From: Cytobacillus massiliigabonensis
Lineage (GTDB): Bacteria; Bacillota; Bacilli; Bacillales; Cytobacillaceae
Direction of reading: 5' to 3'
Assembly (NCBI RefSeq): GCF_900199725.1
Contig: NZ_LT904904.1
Span: 2,456,074-2,520,073, forward strand
DNA: 64,000 nucleotides
Positions 25,846 to 34,200 of this stretch are shown here, one piece after another (position 1 is the first letter of the stretch; the number at the start of each line of letters is the position of its first letter). The notes beneath the pieces were generated by a model. It was not told where the DNA came from. It made no database searches and worked only from the letters and a program-made list of their open reading frames with translations. Position numbers and translations under genes: made by a program.

Positions 25846-26448
25846 ATGAAACGAACAGGATTTATTCGTCCAACCGTTTATTATGATGAACGTATTTCGA
25901 CAATTGATGAACAGCTATGCCATTTAATACGAAAAAGGAAAGAGCTTTCTTATAATAACCCTGGCTTTCCACCAGACAAAAATATATCTAAATGGGCTAA
26001 ACAATTTGATCTGTATGAAGACTTGTTGAGATCGATATTTGGAACACTGAGAATGGATGACGATTTTAAGCCTCGTGTGGAGCCGCATAACTTTATTAAG
26101 CATATCCCCATCTTGAAATCTGTTGAAATCGGCGTGAATTTATATACGGTCACATTTATACGGCAATTTGAAAATGCAAGCGTTGTCCAATTAGATATCA
26201 ATTGGGACGGTACGAACGATTCCCATGAAGATCTACATAATCATCCTACCTTTGAAATGAACATAGGAGAGCAATACGATTGCCGGTGGAATGGAGGAAG
26301 AGGAGGTACAGGTCGTTATTCACAAGAATTTATTGTCTCCCCTCCAATTCCGGATAACCCATCAGGGCTCACATTCATCTTTAAAGAATACAGCTCCCTT
26401 TTTAAAGATAAACCAACTGGAGTTGAAGTGAAGATTTATTTAGAGTAA
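25846..26448 (+). CDS. Hypothetical protein with chorismate-mutase-like N-terminal helix
   Basis: A 200-residue protein that I do not recognise as a named family. Residues about 15-35 read ISTIDEQLCHLIRKRKEL, a pattern like the first helix of AroQ chorismate mutases, but no other mutase segment is seen. The remainder is rich in aromatic residues and beta-strand patterns with WNGGRGGTGRYSQEF in the middle. No signal peptide or membrane segment is evident. ATG 25846 follows TAGGAGG; an in-frame start at 25777 lies inside the previous gene without a ribosome site. Confidence 0.7.
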   Translation: MKRTGFIRPTVYYDERISTIDEQLCHLIRKRKELSYNNPGFPPDKNISKWAKQFDLYEDLLRSIFGTLRMDDDFKPRVEPHNFIKHIPILKSVEIGVNLYTVTFIRQFENASVVQLDINWDGTNDSHEDLHNHPTFEMNIGEQYDCRWNGGRGGTGRYSQEFIVSPPIPDNPSGLTFIFKEYSSLFKDKPTGVEVKIYLE

Positions 26449-26490
26449 CGTTAAAAATAAAATTGGACTAGACAAGTTTGTGAGGGACAT

Positions 26491-26964
26491 ATGATGCAAT
26501 TTTATATTAGAAAAATGACTGAACATTTTGCGATTGAAATACTTAGTTGGAAGTATGAAGCCCCTTATGATTTTTATAATAATGACCTTTGTTCAGAAAA
26601 TATTCGAGAATTACTAGATGATAAGTATTATGCAGTGATAAATGAAAAGGATCAGTTATTTGGGTTTTTCTGTATAGGCAGCTCTGCCCAAGTTCCAATC
26701 GGCTCAGAATATGGGGCATATACGGAGGATCATATCGATATAGGGCTTGGGATGAAACCAGAATTTACTGGTAAAGGCTATGGGGATTCATTTTTTACTT
26801 ATATCCTTGAATATATTAAGAAGACCTATAATGATAAAAACATTCGTTTAACAGTGGCCAAGTTTAATCACCGTGCGATACATTTATATGAAAAATTAGG
26901 ATTTAAAAGGAGGGCTGAATTTGCTAATAATTCAACTCTTTTTATAACAATGATAAATGAATAA
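26491..26964 (+). CDS. GNAT family N-acetyltransferase
   Basis: A 157-residue GNAT enzyme. The acetyl-CoA loop is FTGKGYGDSFFTYILEY (about 90-106), preceded by DIGLGMKPE. The end carries NHRAIHLYEKLGFKR, the usual tail motif. The first residues, FYIRKMTEHFAIEILSWKYE, resemble the RimJ/RimL-like subgroup. Two adjacent ATG codons (26491 and 26494) follow GAGGG; either may be used. The end overlaps the next gene by eight bases, which implies translational coupling. Confidence 0.85.
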   Translation: MMQFYIRKMTEHFAIEILSWKYEAPYDFYNNDLCSENIRELLDDKYYAVINEKDQLFGFFCIGSSAQVPIGSEYGAYTEDHIDIGLGMKPEFTGKGYGDSFFTYILEYIKKTYNDKNIRLTVAKFNHRAIHLYEKLGFKRRAEFANNSTLFITMINE

Positions 26965-28087
26965 AAAAGTTTTTAAGAAAGGAATGGTCTCCATTCGATC
27001 AAAAGTTAATTATCCATTCGTCTATTTTTTTATGGAGCCAAATGTCGTGTTTGTTTATAAAATTGAAACGAATGATTATTTAACCGTTTCAACAGTGAGT
27101 AACAGAGGAAGTTGGGAGACATATGAATTGAATCATCCCGAAGAATTTAACACCTTTATCCATGATGAATGGGAACCACTTGTAGGGCGGGGGTATTTAA
27201 TTCAACAAGAAGATACATACAAGATGACAAAATTAATTAATAAGCAAATTCAAAAGCACAGTGTAAAAAACAAAGAACCCGTTCACATTGTTTCAACAGA
27301 ATCGGCTGCTGGAACCATCAGATTTAGTCTGGATCGTCCAAAGAAAGTGCTGGCATTTTCAGATTTTTTTTCCTATGGACCATTGTGGAAGCTGAATAGG
27401 GAAAAAGGGCAGGCTTACCGAAAAGAATGGCTGTTTGACAATATAAACATCGAGTTTCAGGATGATTATGAAAACGAAATGAGATTTACAAATACATTAC
27501 TAGAAATAGAAGACATAGAAGAGAAATCTCCTATTTATGTGTGGGTTGGAGATAATGCGTATGAACAAACGGGAGTCCGGTTGATCCTCCAGCTTCTTAG
27601 CGGGAAAGAAAATTCTGTCAATCTAATCAATTCGACAGAACTTTATGTTAAATTCATTGATGAAAAACAGCCAATATATCATACTAGTCAAATGACACCT
27701 GATCAAATAAAGCATATTTTCGAACAAGGCAAAGACAGTAACCCATTATCTCAAGCTGATCGTGATCAATATGTACGAGAATGGGAAGCACTGGCCCAAA
27801 CACGGGAAGTCTTACGCTTATGGCGGAATCACGAATTAATTAGTGTTTCTGAAAATTATTATGATTCCCTGATCATTCATACAATTGAAAAACTGCATCG
27901 AGAACAGGAGAATAAAGACTTCATCAAAGCAGCTAAAGTGATTGGTGTAATGCTTGAACAGATGATGGAAGAATGGATTGGCGATTCCTTCTTAGAATAT
28001 CGTATTAGATATTTAATATACAATGGAATACTCGAGTTAAAGGGTGTGCCTAAATCGATGAGACACTATAGTGTGAAGTTAAGGTGA
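26957..28087 (+). CDS. DUF1835/DUF3658 domain protein
   Basis: A 376-residue cytosolic protein. Residues about 1-95 are a variable N-terminal part. A DUF1835 domain follows, with VHIVSTESAAGTIRFSL and FSDFFSYGPLW, and the C-terminal part with RLWRNHELISVSENYYDSLI fits DUF3658. Proteins of this type are frequent in Bacilli and have no assigned activity. The ATG overlaps the stop of the GNAT gene (26957-26964), and it is followed by a small DUF3951 gene, so these form one operon. Confidence 0.85.
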   Translation: MNKKVFKKGMVSIRSKVNYPFVYFFMEPNVVFVYKIETNDYLTVSTVSNRGSWETYELNHPEEFNTFIHDEWEPLVGRGYLIQQEDTYKMTKLINKQIQKHSVKNKEPVHIVSTESAAGTIRFSLDRPKKVLAFSDFFSYGPLWKLNREKGQAYRKEWLFDNINIEFQDDYENEMRFTNTLLEIEDIEEKSPIYVWVGDNAYEQTGVRLILQLLSGKENSVNLINSTELYVKFIDEKQPIYHTSQMTPDQIKHIFEQGKDSNPLSQADRDQYVREWEALAQTREVLRLWRNHELISVSENYYDSLIIHTIEKLHREQENKDFIKAAKVIGVMLEQMMEEWIGDSFLEYRIRYLIYNGILELKGVPKSMRHYSVKLR

Positions 28088-28113
28088 TAAAAATATCCAA
28101 GGGGAATCATCTG

Positions 28114-28326
28114 ATGAATCCAATAAATATCATGGCATTAGGATTACCATTTGTCATTGTCGTATTAGTAATAATAGGATTTTATAAAGTGTTTGTAAAG
28201 AAAAAAAGTGTGACGACTTTTTATACTCCATTCGATAAAATTACTGGTCAAACGGAAGTGGAATTTCATGAAGAACAAGAAATTCTTGCTGAGGACGAGG
28301 GAGAGGGCGATGATAAAGATCGGTAA
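28114..28326 (+). CDS. Small DUF3951-like membrane protein
   Basis: A 70-residue protein: one N-terminal membrane helix (about 4-26), a short basic stretch KVFVKKKS, then an acidic tail. The segment FYTPFDKITGQTEVEFHEE is what I recall from DUF3951 proteins of Bacillaceae. Function unknown. ATG 28114 is chosen because AAGGGG lies nine bases upstream; the longer form from GTG 28084 overlaps the preceding stop. It closes the operon that begins at 26491. Confidence 0.75.
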   Translation: MNPINIMALGLPFVIVVLVIIGFYKVFVKKKSVTTFYTPFDKITGQTEVEFHEEQEILAEDEGEGDDKDR

Positions 28327-28360
28327 AAGGTGCTGGAATTCTGGTATCTCCAATAAAATG

Positions 28361-28411
28361 AAGAGTTGTCCAATAAGTCTATTTTCCAGACTATCGGACA
28401 GCTCTTTTTTT
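28361..28411 (+). terminator. Intrinsic terminator after the DUF3951 gene
   Basis: A long stem between AAGAGTTGTCCAATAAGTCT and the complementary stretch ending at 28406, with a few wobbles, is followed by TTTTT. Confidence 0.85.
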
Positions 28412-28462
28412 ATTTATTGATGGTGCAATAAGTGTGCAATCATATATAAATATTTATAGAGG

Positions 28463-28561
28463 CTATTCAATTAAATCATCTTTCGGCACGAACCAAAAAG
28501 CAGCTGTTATAGAAAGAAATACAATAATAAATGGTGCATAAAAAATCATAAAATAACTCAT
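28463..28561 (-). CDS. cydS: Cytochrome bd small subunit CydS
   Basis: A 32-residue ORF immediately downstream of cydB. It starts at the ATG whose complement is 28559-28561, preceded by AAAGGAGAG, and stops at TAG. The sequence begins MSYFMIFYAPFIIVF, has a single membrane helix, and continues AAFWFVPKDD. It matches the pattern of the 33-residue CydS described as the third subunit of Geobacillus cytochrome bd (MYAP- and AAFW-type motifs, as I recall them). It is expected to pack against CydA and stabilise the haem region. Twelve bases separate it from the cydB stop, so it belongs to the operon. Confidence 0.88.
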   Translation of the reverse strand: MSYFMIFYAPFIIVFLSITAAFWFVPKDDLIE

Positions 28562-28573
28562 AATATCTCTCCT

Positions 28574-29599
28574 TTATGGATGATTGCTTTGTTTTCCCTG
28601 TACATATTCCTTATTAAATAAAAATAATCTAAGAAGAAGGATCAGCGAAGGAATTAATAAAGCAAGCCCTGCAATGAAAGCAATGATTAGTGCTGTTGCC
28701 ATAGCTTCATTGGTGAAACTGTCATAAATAGTGAGATGTGTATACAGTAAATAGGGATAATGAGAAATGCCATATGCGAAAAAAGCAAGCGCAAATTGGC
28801 CGGTTAAAAGACCAAATGCCAGCCCGTATCTTTGTCGTTTCCATAATAAATATACGGTTCCAATAAATAATACGAGTGATATTGCAAATAACCACCATAA
28901 ATGAATTAAGCGCGTGTAATGTTCATAATTATGTCCGTGCATTTCAACGATAATTCCAGTGGCGGTAAGGATACATGGCCCTGCCCAAATTAGAGCATAT
29001 TTACGCATTAGTTCAGCTGCATGAGCATCATTTGCATAATCTGCATACCATGTCAAAAAAACAGCTGAAATATATAATACGGCTGTCAAACTTAAGACAA
29101 CAATACTCCAGCTTAATGGACTCGTAAAAAGCTTTAAATAATCGAGGGCTGGACCAGTTTGCTCCATAGCGACAAAACCGCCTTCTGATATAGTTATGAC
29201 AATGGATAAAGAAGCCGGTATAAATAATCCTGATACACCATATAAAAAGACATATATATTATTTTTAAGTCCCCCATAAGTTGTAAATGCATAATAGGAG
29301 CCTCGAATAGCCAGCAAAATGATCGCTATGCTAACTGGTACGAGTAAAGTTGTCCCATAATAATACGCGGTTTTTGGAAAAAAGCCGACAATTCCAACAA
29401 AGAAGAATACAAGAAAAACATTCGTAACCTCCCAAACAGGGGATAAATATCTTTGAATAATTCTTGTTAAAATATGCTGCTTTCCCCTATATAGACTATA
29501 GGCATTAAAAAATCCAGCACCAAAATCAATGGAAGCAACAATAATATATCCAAAAAGGAAGAACCATAGAACTGATATACCGATCACTTCTAATGTCAA
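28574..29599 (-). CDS. cydB: Cytochrome bd ubiquinol/menaquinol oxidase subunit II
   Basis: A 341-residue membrane protein with about eight helices, equal in length to B. subtilis YthB. It opens with ISVLWFFLFGYIIVASIDFGAGFF, quoted here in part as the conserved GYxxxxxxDFGAG signature of CydB (residues about 17-29). CydB partners CydA to reduce O2 with quinol without proton pumping. It overlaps the cydA stop by four bases (29596-29599), implying coupled translation. Good oxygen affinity suggests use in low-oxygen or stressed cells, by family knowledge. Confidence 0.93.
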   Translation of the reverse strand: MTLEVIGISVLWFFLFGYIIVASIDFGAGFFNAYSLYRGKQHILTRIIQRYLSPVWEVTNVFLVFFFVGIVGFFPKTAYYYGTTLLVPVSIAIILLAIRGSYYAFTTYGGLKNNIYVFLYGVSGLFIPASLSIVITISEGGFVAMEQTGPALDYLKLFTSPLSWSIVVLSLTAVLYISAVFLTWYADYANDAHAAELMRKYALIWAGPCILTATGIIVEMHGHNYEHYTRLIHLWWLFAISLVLFIGTVYLLWKRQRYGLAFGLLTGQFALAFFAYGISHYPYLLYTHLTIYDSFTNEAMATALIIAFIAGLALLIPSLILLLRLFLFNKEYVQGKQSNHP

Positions 29600-30942
29600 T
29601 ACAGTTCACCTGCTTCCTCTGCCTCTCGATCAGCTAACTCCCGTTCAATGGTGTTTTTCCTAAACATTCTTGAAAGGACAATGATACTTCCTATTCCTAA
29701 AATAATATATAAACTTGCGAATAAAATAAGCATCGTATCCACTTGATCACTTGATGTTGCAGCATCCTTTGTTTTCATAATTCCTCTTAAAACCCATGGC
29801 TGACGCCCAACCTCGTCAAGCCACCAGCCTGCTTCAATCGCCAAAATGGAAAGCGGACCTCCTATGACAACTAACGATCGATACCAATTCGAACATACGA
29901 ATGTCCATTTTCTCCATAACCCGACTATATACGCGATAGACAATACAAACATAAACATGCCAATCGTAACCATCGCATCGAACAAATAATGTATATATAA
30001 TGGTGGTGTTTCATCCTTATTAAAATCATTAAGCCCAATGACTTCGGAACTAGGATTTCCGTGTGCTAATATACTTAGAGCATATGGGATTTTGAAAGCA
30101 TATTTCACTTCATTATTTTTAAGGATTCCATATAGAATTAATGGAGCTTTTCCCTCAGTTTCAAAATGCCACTCTGCTGCAGCTAATTTTTCTGGCTGAT
30201 ATTCTGCCAAATACTTGCCAGAGAAATCACCAATAATAACCGTTGCAATGGTAAAGATTAACCCAACCTTCATTGTGAAGAATAATGCCTTTTTATGATA
30301 TACATGATTAGATCCTTTCATTAAGCGAAACGCAGCGATCGATGCGAGTACAAACGCCGAAGTCATATAAGCGGATACAAGAACATGCGCAATCTTAGTA
30401 GGCATCGCAGGATTAAACATAGCTAGCAAAGGTTTAATATTAACCAAATGACCATCTATAATATCAAAGCCCTGTGGGGTATTCATAAATGCATTTACAA
30501 TTGTTATAAAAATTGCAGAAAATGAAGCACCAAGAGCAACAGGAATAAGAAGCAGCAAATGTTTTTTCTGATTTTCAAACCGATCCCATGTGTATAGATA
30601 AATGCCAAGAAATATCGCCTCAAAGAAAAAGGCAAATGTCTCCATAAATAACGGCAGGGCAATTACATTCCCAGCAAGCTCCATGAAGTTTGGCCATAGA
30701 AGCGAAAGCTGTAAACCTATCGCTGTGCCAGTAACAACACCAACAGCTACTGTTATCACATAGCCTCGGGTCCATCTTCTTGCTAATAGAATATAATGAT
30801 CATCCTGCTTCTTTATTCCAACCCATTGAGCCATCATAATCATAAGTGGGATGCCTACCCCAATCGTGGCATAAATAATATGGAAGGACAAAGTCATTTC
30901 AGTTAAGATCCGACTAAAAAAAACGGCTTCTTCATTACCCAT
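29596..30942 (-). CDS. cydA: Cytochrome bd oxidase subunit I
   Basis: A 448-residue haem-binding subunit, the same length as B. subtilis YthA, with the short Q-loop typical of Bacilli. The N-terminal haem ligand is His21 (SFHIIYATIGVG); a second His in KIAHVLVSAYM is the expected b558 ligand. The family signature EVGRQPWVLRGIM is intact. The ATG at 30942 (complement) lies behind AAAAGGAGATTTTG. A longer in-frame form reaching 31026 would overlap the small ORF at 30960-31055 and has no ribosome site, so I reject it. Operon order: small ORF, cydA, cydB, cydS. Confidence 0.94.
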   Translation of the reverse strand: MGNEEAVFFSRILTEMTLSFHIIYATIGVGIPLMIMMAQWVGIKKQDDHYILLARRWTRGYVITVAVGVVTGTAIGLQLSLLWPNFMELAGNVIALPLFMETFAFFFEAIFLGIYLYTWDRFENQKKHLLLLIPVALGASFSAIFITIVNAFMNTPQGFDIIDGHLVNIKPLLAMFNPAMPTKIAHVLVSAYMTSAFVLASIAAFRLMKGSNHVYHKKALFFTMKVGLIFTIATVIIGDFSGKYLAEYQPEKLAAAEWHFETEGKAPLILYGILKNNEVKYAFKIPYALSILAHGNPSSEVIGLNDFNKDETPPLYIHYLFDAMVTIGMFMFVLSIAYIVGLWRKWTFVCSNWYRSLVVIGGPLSILAIEAGWWLDEVGRQPWVLRGIMKTKDAATSSDQVDTMLILFASLYIILGIGSIIVLSRMFRKNTIERELADREAEEAGELY

Positions 30943-30959
30943 TTCAAAATCTCCTTTTC

Positions 30960-31055
30960 TTATCCTGCAAAAACGCGACCTATAAATGATAATCCCATAA
31001 TCATGGCAACAATAATTACCAGCCACGTTAATTTTCTTTCGTGATTTTTATACAT
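30960..31055 (-). CDS. 31-residue single-span membrane ORF upstream of cydA
   Basis: A small ORF starting at the ATG complementary to 31053-31055, preceded by AAGGAG twelve bases upstream, and ending in TAA 17 bases before cydA. It reads MYKNHERKLTWLVIIVAM and ends FIGRVFAG. A basic N-terminus precedes one hydrophobic helix of about 19 residues, so it should lie in the membrane with its N-terminus inside. Codons are used sensibly and initiation signals are strong. I recognise no family. Possible roles are an assembly factor, a further small oxidase subunit, or a leader for cydA; all inference. Confidence 0.72.
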   Translation of the reverse strand: MYKNHERKLTWLVIIVAMIMGLSFIGRVFAG

Positions 31056-31291
31056 AAACTTATACACTCCTTCATTCTTTTCCCTTTATATATCATTTTC
31101 CAAAAGGTGGTGTTTGATTTAAGAAAGAATATTGAAATAATTTTATGATGATTAGGATTTAGAGGAATGAAAAGATTTCAGAAAATACCATAATCTGTTA
31201 GAATTGATATAAACTGCTCTTCTCAGCGGTTACAGTCAAGAGAGTACGATAATAATAGTTAATAGCGGGCTGGAAAAGGAGAGTCAAGACG

Positions 31292-31864
31292 ATGAAACCG
31301 AAAGTATTATTGTTTATTTTTAATGGGTATTGCGAATTTGAAATCGCATCTGCTATTTCAATGTTAAGAGATACTCACGATTTACATACATTTTCATTAA
31401 AAAAGCTCCCTTGTTATTCAGAAGCTGGATTAATAACTATGCCTAATTTTTCCATTGATGAAATTAATCCGAATAAGTACGAAATTTTAATTATCCCGGG
31501 TGGAGATTTAAAGCCAATTGCAAATGCAGAAGAATTATTTGTATTAGTTAACAATTTTTTTAATTTAGGTAAAAATATTGCTGCAATATGCAGTGGTGTA
31601 TATGTTTTAGCAAAAGCAGGAGTCCTAAATAACTTATCTTATACTGTTACATTATCAAAAGAACAAAGAAACTTTTTAGGTGTTTTTGATGAAAGAAATT
31701 ATCGTTATAAAGAAATTGTAATACAAGAAAATGTGATAACTGCGCAGGGGCATGCCTATGTTGAGTTTGGAATCCAAGTAGCTAAAATGGTAAGAGAAAC
31801 TAGTACAGAAATAATAGAGTTCTATCGTGGAGAAAGAAATAGATTAATGGAAGCTGATGAATAA
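31292..31864 (+). CDS. DJ-1/PfpI family protein
   Basis: A 190-residue class I amidotransferase-like protein. The nucleophile elbow is AAICSGVYVLAKAG with Cys near residue 100, and the early conserved Glu lies in NGYCEFEIA near 15. Members include chaperone-like glyoxalases and intracellular peptidases; the exact role cannot be set. ATG 31292 lies behind AAGGAGAG. It stands alone. Bases 31056-31291, between it and the cyd operon, hold only divergent promoter DNA. Confidence 0.88.
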   Translation: MKPKVLLFIFNGYCEFEIASAISMLRDTHDLHTFSLKKLPCYSEAGLITMPNFSIDEINPNKYEILIIPGGDLKPIANAEELFVLVNNFFNLGKNIAAICSGVYVLAKAGVLNNLSYTVTLSKEQRNFLGVFDERNYRYKEIVIQENVITAQGHAYVEFGIQVAKMVRETSTEIIEFYRGERNRLMEADE

Positions 31865-31958
31865 TGATTAGTCACAAGAGAATTAGGATATTATAGACTC
31901 TTATGAATTTATATCAGTTATGAGGATGTCAATAAACTAACTTAAGGAACGCAAATAT

Positions 31959-32870
31959 ATGAACATAACAAATACAGAGTTAGAGAAATTAAGACTAAAA
32001 GTTACCAATATTTTAATGCATGAAAAGAAATGGAAAATTGAAAAGATACAATTGATTGGCAGTGGAGTTATAAATGCGGTATTTTTGATTACCGAAAAGG
32101 AGAGAGGATTGCTTGCAGTTAGAACGCCTTGGAGAACAGATGAAAGCATGATGGACAACAATTCAAGCGGAATTATTTCTTTACAAAAAGAGGCTGAGAT
32201 AGCAAAGCATTGTTATGGACATGAAATTCCCGTTCCAAAGATACATGAGCTTTATTTTAGCAATGAAATTAACTTTCTAGTCTCAGAGTTTGTAGCTGGT
32301 GATGATAATGAAATTTCATCTTTTGATGTGGGGAAGTTAACATCAAAAATACATAAGATACCTACAAATGGCTTGTCAATTATTGACCAGAAAGAACAAA
32401 CATTAAGTAAAATTATTTCTGAAAGAATAAGAGATCGAATCGTGTCATTAAGAAAACTAGTATATACAGAACTTATCATCCCAGATTCGGTGGCTTTGGA
32501 AGCGATTTTAAATACTTCAAAAATTCCTAATTGCCTTTTGCATCTCGACGTTAGAAGATCAAACATAATAGCAAAAAACGGAATCATTCAAGCGATAATT
32601 GATTGGGATAATGCATTTATCGGGAATCCAATCATGGAATTAATGAGAATTTCTGAAACACAAGAGTTAGACTGGACAGAGTTTTTAAAAGGATATGACG
32701 GAGAAGAATTACTTAAAAATACGGAAAAAGTAATTCAATCAATATATCGTCTTGATACAGCCTTAATGCTCTCTTTATTGTTTATTTCGTTTTTACATGA
32801 TAAAGAAAAAGGTGAATACTATATGAATCGTGTTCAGTTGTTAATCAATGACATAAACAAATGCCTTTAA
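31959..32870 (+). CDS. Aminoglycoside-phosphotransferase-like kinase
   Basis: A 303-residue APH-fold enzyme. The N-lobe has a nucleotide-binding Lys replaced or shifted in LLAVRTPWRTDE. The catalytic loop is LLHLDVRRSNIIAKNG (Brenner-type, with Asp near 191), and the metal-binding Asp lies in AIIDWDNAFIGNP. The family phosphorylates antibiotics, choline, homoserine or sugars; this member is not close enough to any of them for me to assign a substrate. ATG 31959 follows AAGGAA. No operon partner is evident. Confidence 0.85.
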   Translation: MNITNTELEKLRLKVTNILMHEKKWKIEKIQLIGSGVINAVFLITEKERGLLAVRTPWRTDESMMDNNSSGIISLQKEAEIAKHCYGHEIPVPKIHELYFSNEINFLVSEFVAGDDNEISSFDVGKLTSKIHKIPTNGLSIIDQKEQTLSKIISERIRDRIVSLRKLVYTELIIPDSVALEAILNTSKIPNCLLHLDVRRSNIIAKNGIIQAIIDWDNAFIGNPIMELMRISETQELDWTEFLKGYDGEELLKNTEKVIQSIYRLDTALMLSLLFISFLHDKEKGEYYMNRVQLLINDINKCL

Positions 32871-32936
32871 AGTCTCCAAACGTTGGTTGATTGTATTAAA
32901 CAAAAATAAAAAATTTTAAGATAGGAGTGCTATATT

Positions 32937-33239
32937 TTGACCAAATGTGACAGCTGTCATTCTCCATTTAGCTGGAGTAAAATTTATAAGGCTAATTTGT
33001 TGTATAGTCCTGTTCAGTGTGATCATTGCAGCTCTAAGCATATGATAACTTTTCCTTCAAGACTTATAGTAACCGCATTTACTGTTTTGCCTTTTATATT
33101 ATTTTGTTTCTTTTTCTCGCCATTTAACAGTATTTTTTTAACTTTGATTATAGGGTTATTCATAACTTTTCTTGGTTCATTGCTTGCACCTTATGCAGTA
33201 AATTATAAAAAATTACAAAATACGATTACAAATATTTAA
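32937..33239 (+). CDS. Small CxxC-20-CxxC family membrane protein
   Basis: A 100-residue protein. Residues 4-31 contain two Cys pairs, CDSC and CDHC, about 20 residues apart, which fits the cxxc_20_cxxc family (TIGR04104) and suggests a zinc ribbon. Two hydrophobic helices follow (about 44-65 and 68-88). Function unknown; relatives are widespread in Bacillaceae. TTG 32937 follows AGGAGTG. The next gene, also a small membrane protein, begins 132 bases later. Confidence 0.78.
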   Translation: MTKCDSCHSPFSWSKIYKANLLYSPVQCDHCSSKHMITFPSRLIVTAFTVLPFILFCFFFSPFNSIFLTLIIGLFITFLGSLLAPYAVNYKKLQNTITNI

Positions 33240-33371
33240 ATGTCTCTTTGATAGAAAATTGGGCAAGTATGTATATCCATGCAAAGCAAAATTTCTTAAA
33301 GTTTAATGAAACTTCCCAATGGGATGATCGTACATTTTAGTAAAATATTGTAACTTAGGAAGGTGAACTGT

Positions 33372-33581
33372 TTGGATAGCAAGAGAAAAGAAAAAAACAT
33401 AACATGGTTAATAGTCGTTTTAATAGCAACACTTGCTGGCTCAATTGGTTTTATGATTTTAGGCTATTTCAAAATAGGATTAGCATCAGGTGGAATATGT
33501 ATGTTCGTAGCAACATTTCTTGCTGAATGGACACGAGATAAAAGCACCGTATATATACATAGAAAAGAGTATAAAAGGTGA
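33372..33581 (+). CDS. Small two-helix membrane protein
   Basis: A 69-residue protein with two predicted membrane helices (about 12-30 and 35-53), a basic N-terminus (KRKEKN) and a charged tail (EWTRDKSTVYIHRKEYKR). I do not recognise a family. TTG 33372 is favoured by AGGAAGGTG at 33357-33365; GTG 33363 overlaps that site. Bases 33582-33750 contain no convincing gene. Confidence 0.65.
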   Translation: MDSKRKEKNITWLIVVLIATLAGSIGFMILGYFKIGLASGGICMFVATFLAEWTRDKSTVYIHRKEYKR

Positions 33582-33750
33582 AGGAGGCTGTTTGTAAATA
33601 CAAGCATATTTTACTGAATATTCTTTCTTCAGGTGTATATCTAATCAGCACAAACTAGATTTTTTTTTCCGTAATTATCCAATCATAAACCTTTTCTTAT
33701 TCATCCAAAATAAGATGGCTTGTTCAATCAAACAAGGGGGATGATTACGG

Positions 33751-34161
33751 TTGAAATGGCATAAAAGAATGCTTTCTTTGTTGCAGCAGCAGCAAGGTAA
33801 AAAAGTTGCATTGTGTGTGGATACATCGACAAATGAAGTTCCGAAGATCCTGATTAATAATATTGTGAAGCTTTTTGAACAACTAAAACCTGATACATTA
33901 TTAGTTCAAGCAGATTTTAAAATAAGAAGCATTACCCCTATAAAAAGTGATACGATTAAATATTACACACATGGAAAATCTTCGTACACACTCGTACTTG
34001 AGTGGGCACAAGAAGAAAAAATTGATACACTTTTTTATATTACAGATGTCACTGGTTTTATTCCAGATGAAATGAATACTGTGGATTTTGAGTTATATTG
34101 GCTTGTTCCTGATGATTTTATCCCGCATGTTCCATTTGGGAAAGTGATTAAGGTAGCTTAA
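33751..34161 (+). CDS. Stand-alone VWA-like domain protein
   Basis: A 136-residue protein similar to the C-terminal VWA-like domain found in DUF2201 metallopeptidase-like proteins. Strands VALCVDTSTNEV, LVQADFKI, and the segment YTHGKSSYTLVLEW...DTLFYITDVTGFIPDE follow that pattern, and it ends with the usual PFGKVIKV. The MIDAS-type triad would be DTSTN rather than DxSxS, so metal binding is doubtful. The large N-terminal partner domain and the usual MoxR ATPase are missing here. TTG 33751 follows AAGGGGG. It ends before a two-way terminator. Confidence 0.7.
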   Translation: MKWHKRMLSLLQQQQGKKVALCVDTSTNEVPKILINNIVKLFEQLKPDTLLVQADFKIRSITPIKSDTIKYYTHGKSSYTLVLEWAQEEKIDTLFYITDVTGFIPDEMNTVDFELYWLVPDDFIPHVPFGKVIKVA

Positions 34162-34168
34162 CAGAAAA

Positions 34169-34198
34169 GATCCCTCATTAAAAGTGAGGGATCATTTT
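34169..34198. terminator. Bidirectional intrinsic terminator
   Basis: GATCCCTCA and TGAGGGATC pair perfectly around a seven-base loop. Short T/A tracts flank both sides, serving the two converging genes. Confidence 0.85.
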
Positions 34199-34200
34199 AG

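Noticed and set aside
29596-31026. Longer cydA with 28 extra N-terminal residues
   Set aside because: The extension reads across the 31-residue ORF in another frame and has no ribosome site; ATG 30942 has a strong one and gives the usual CydA N-terminus.
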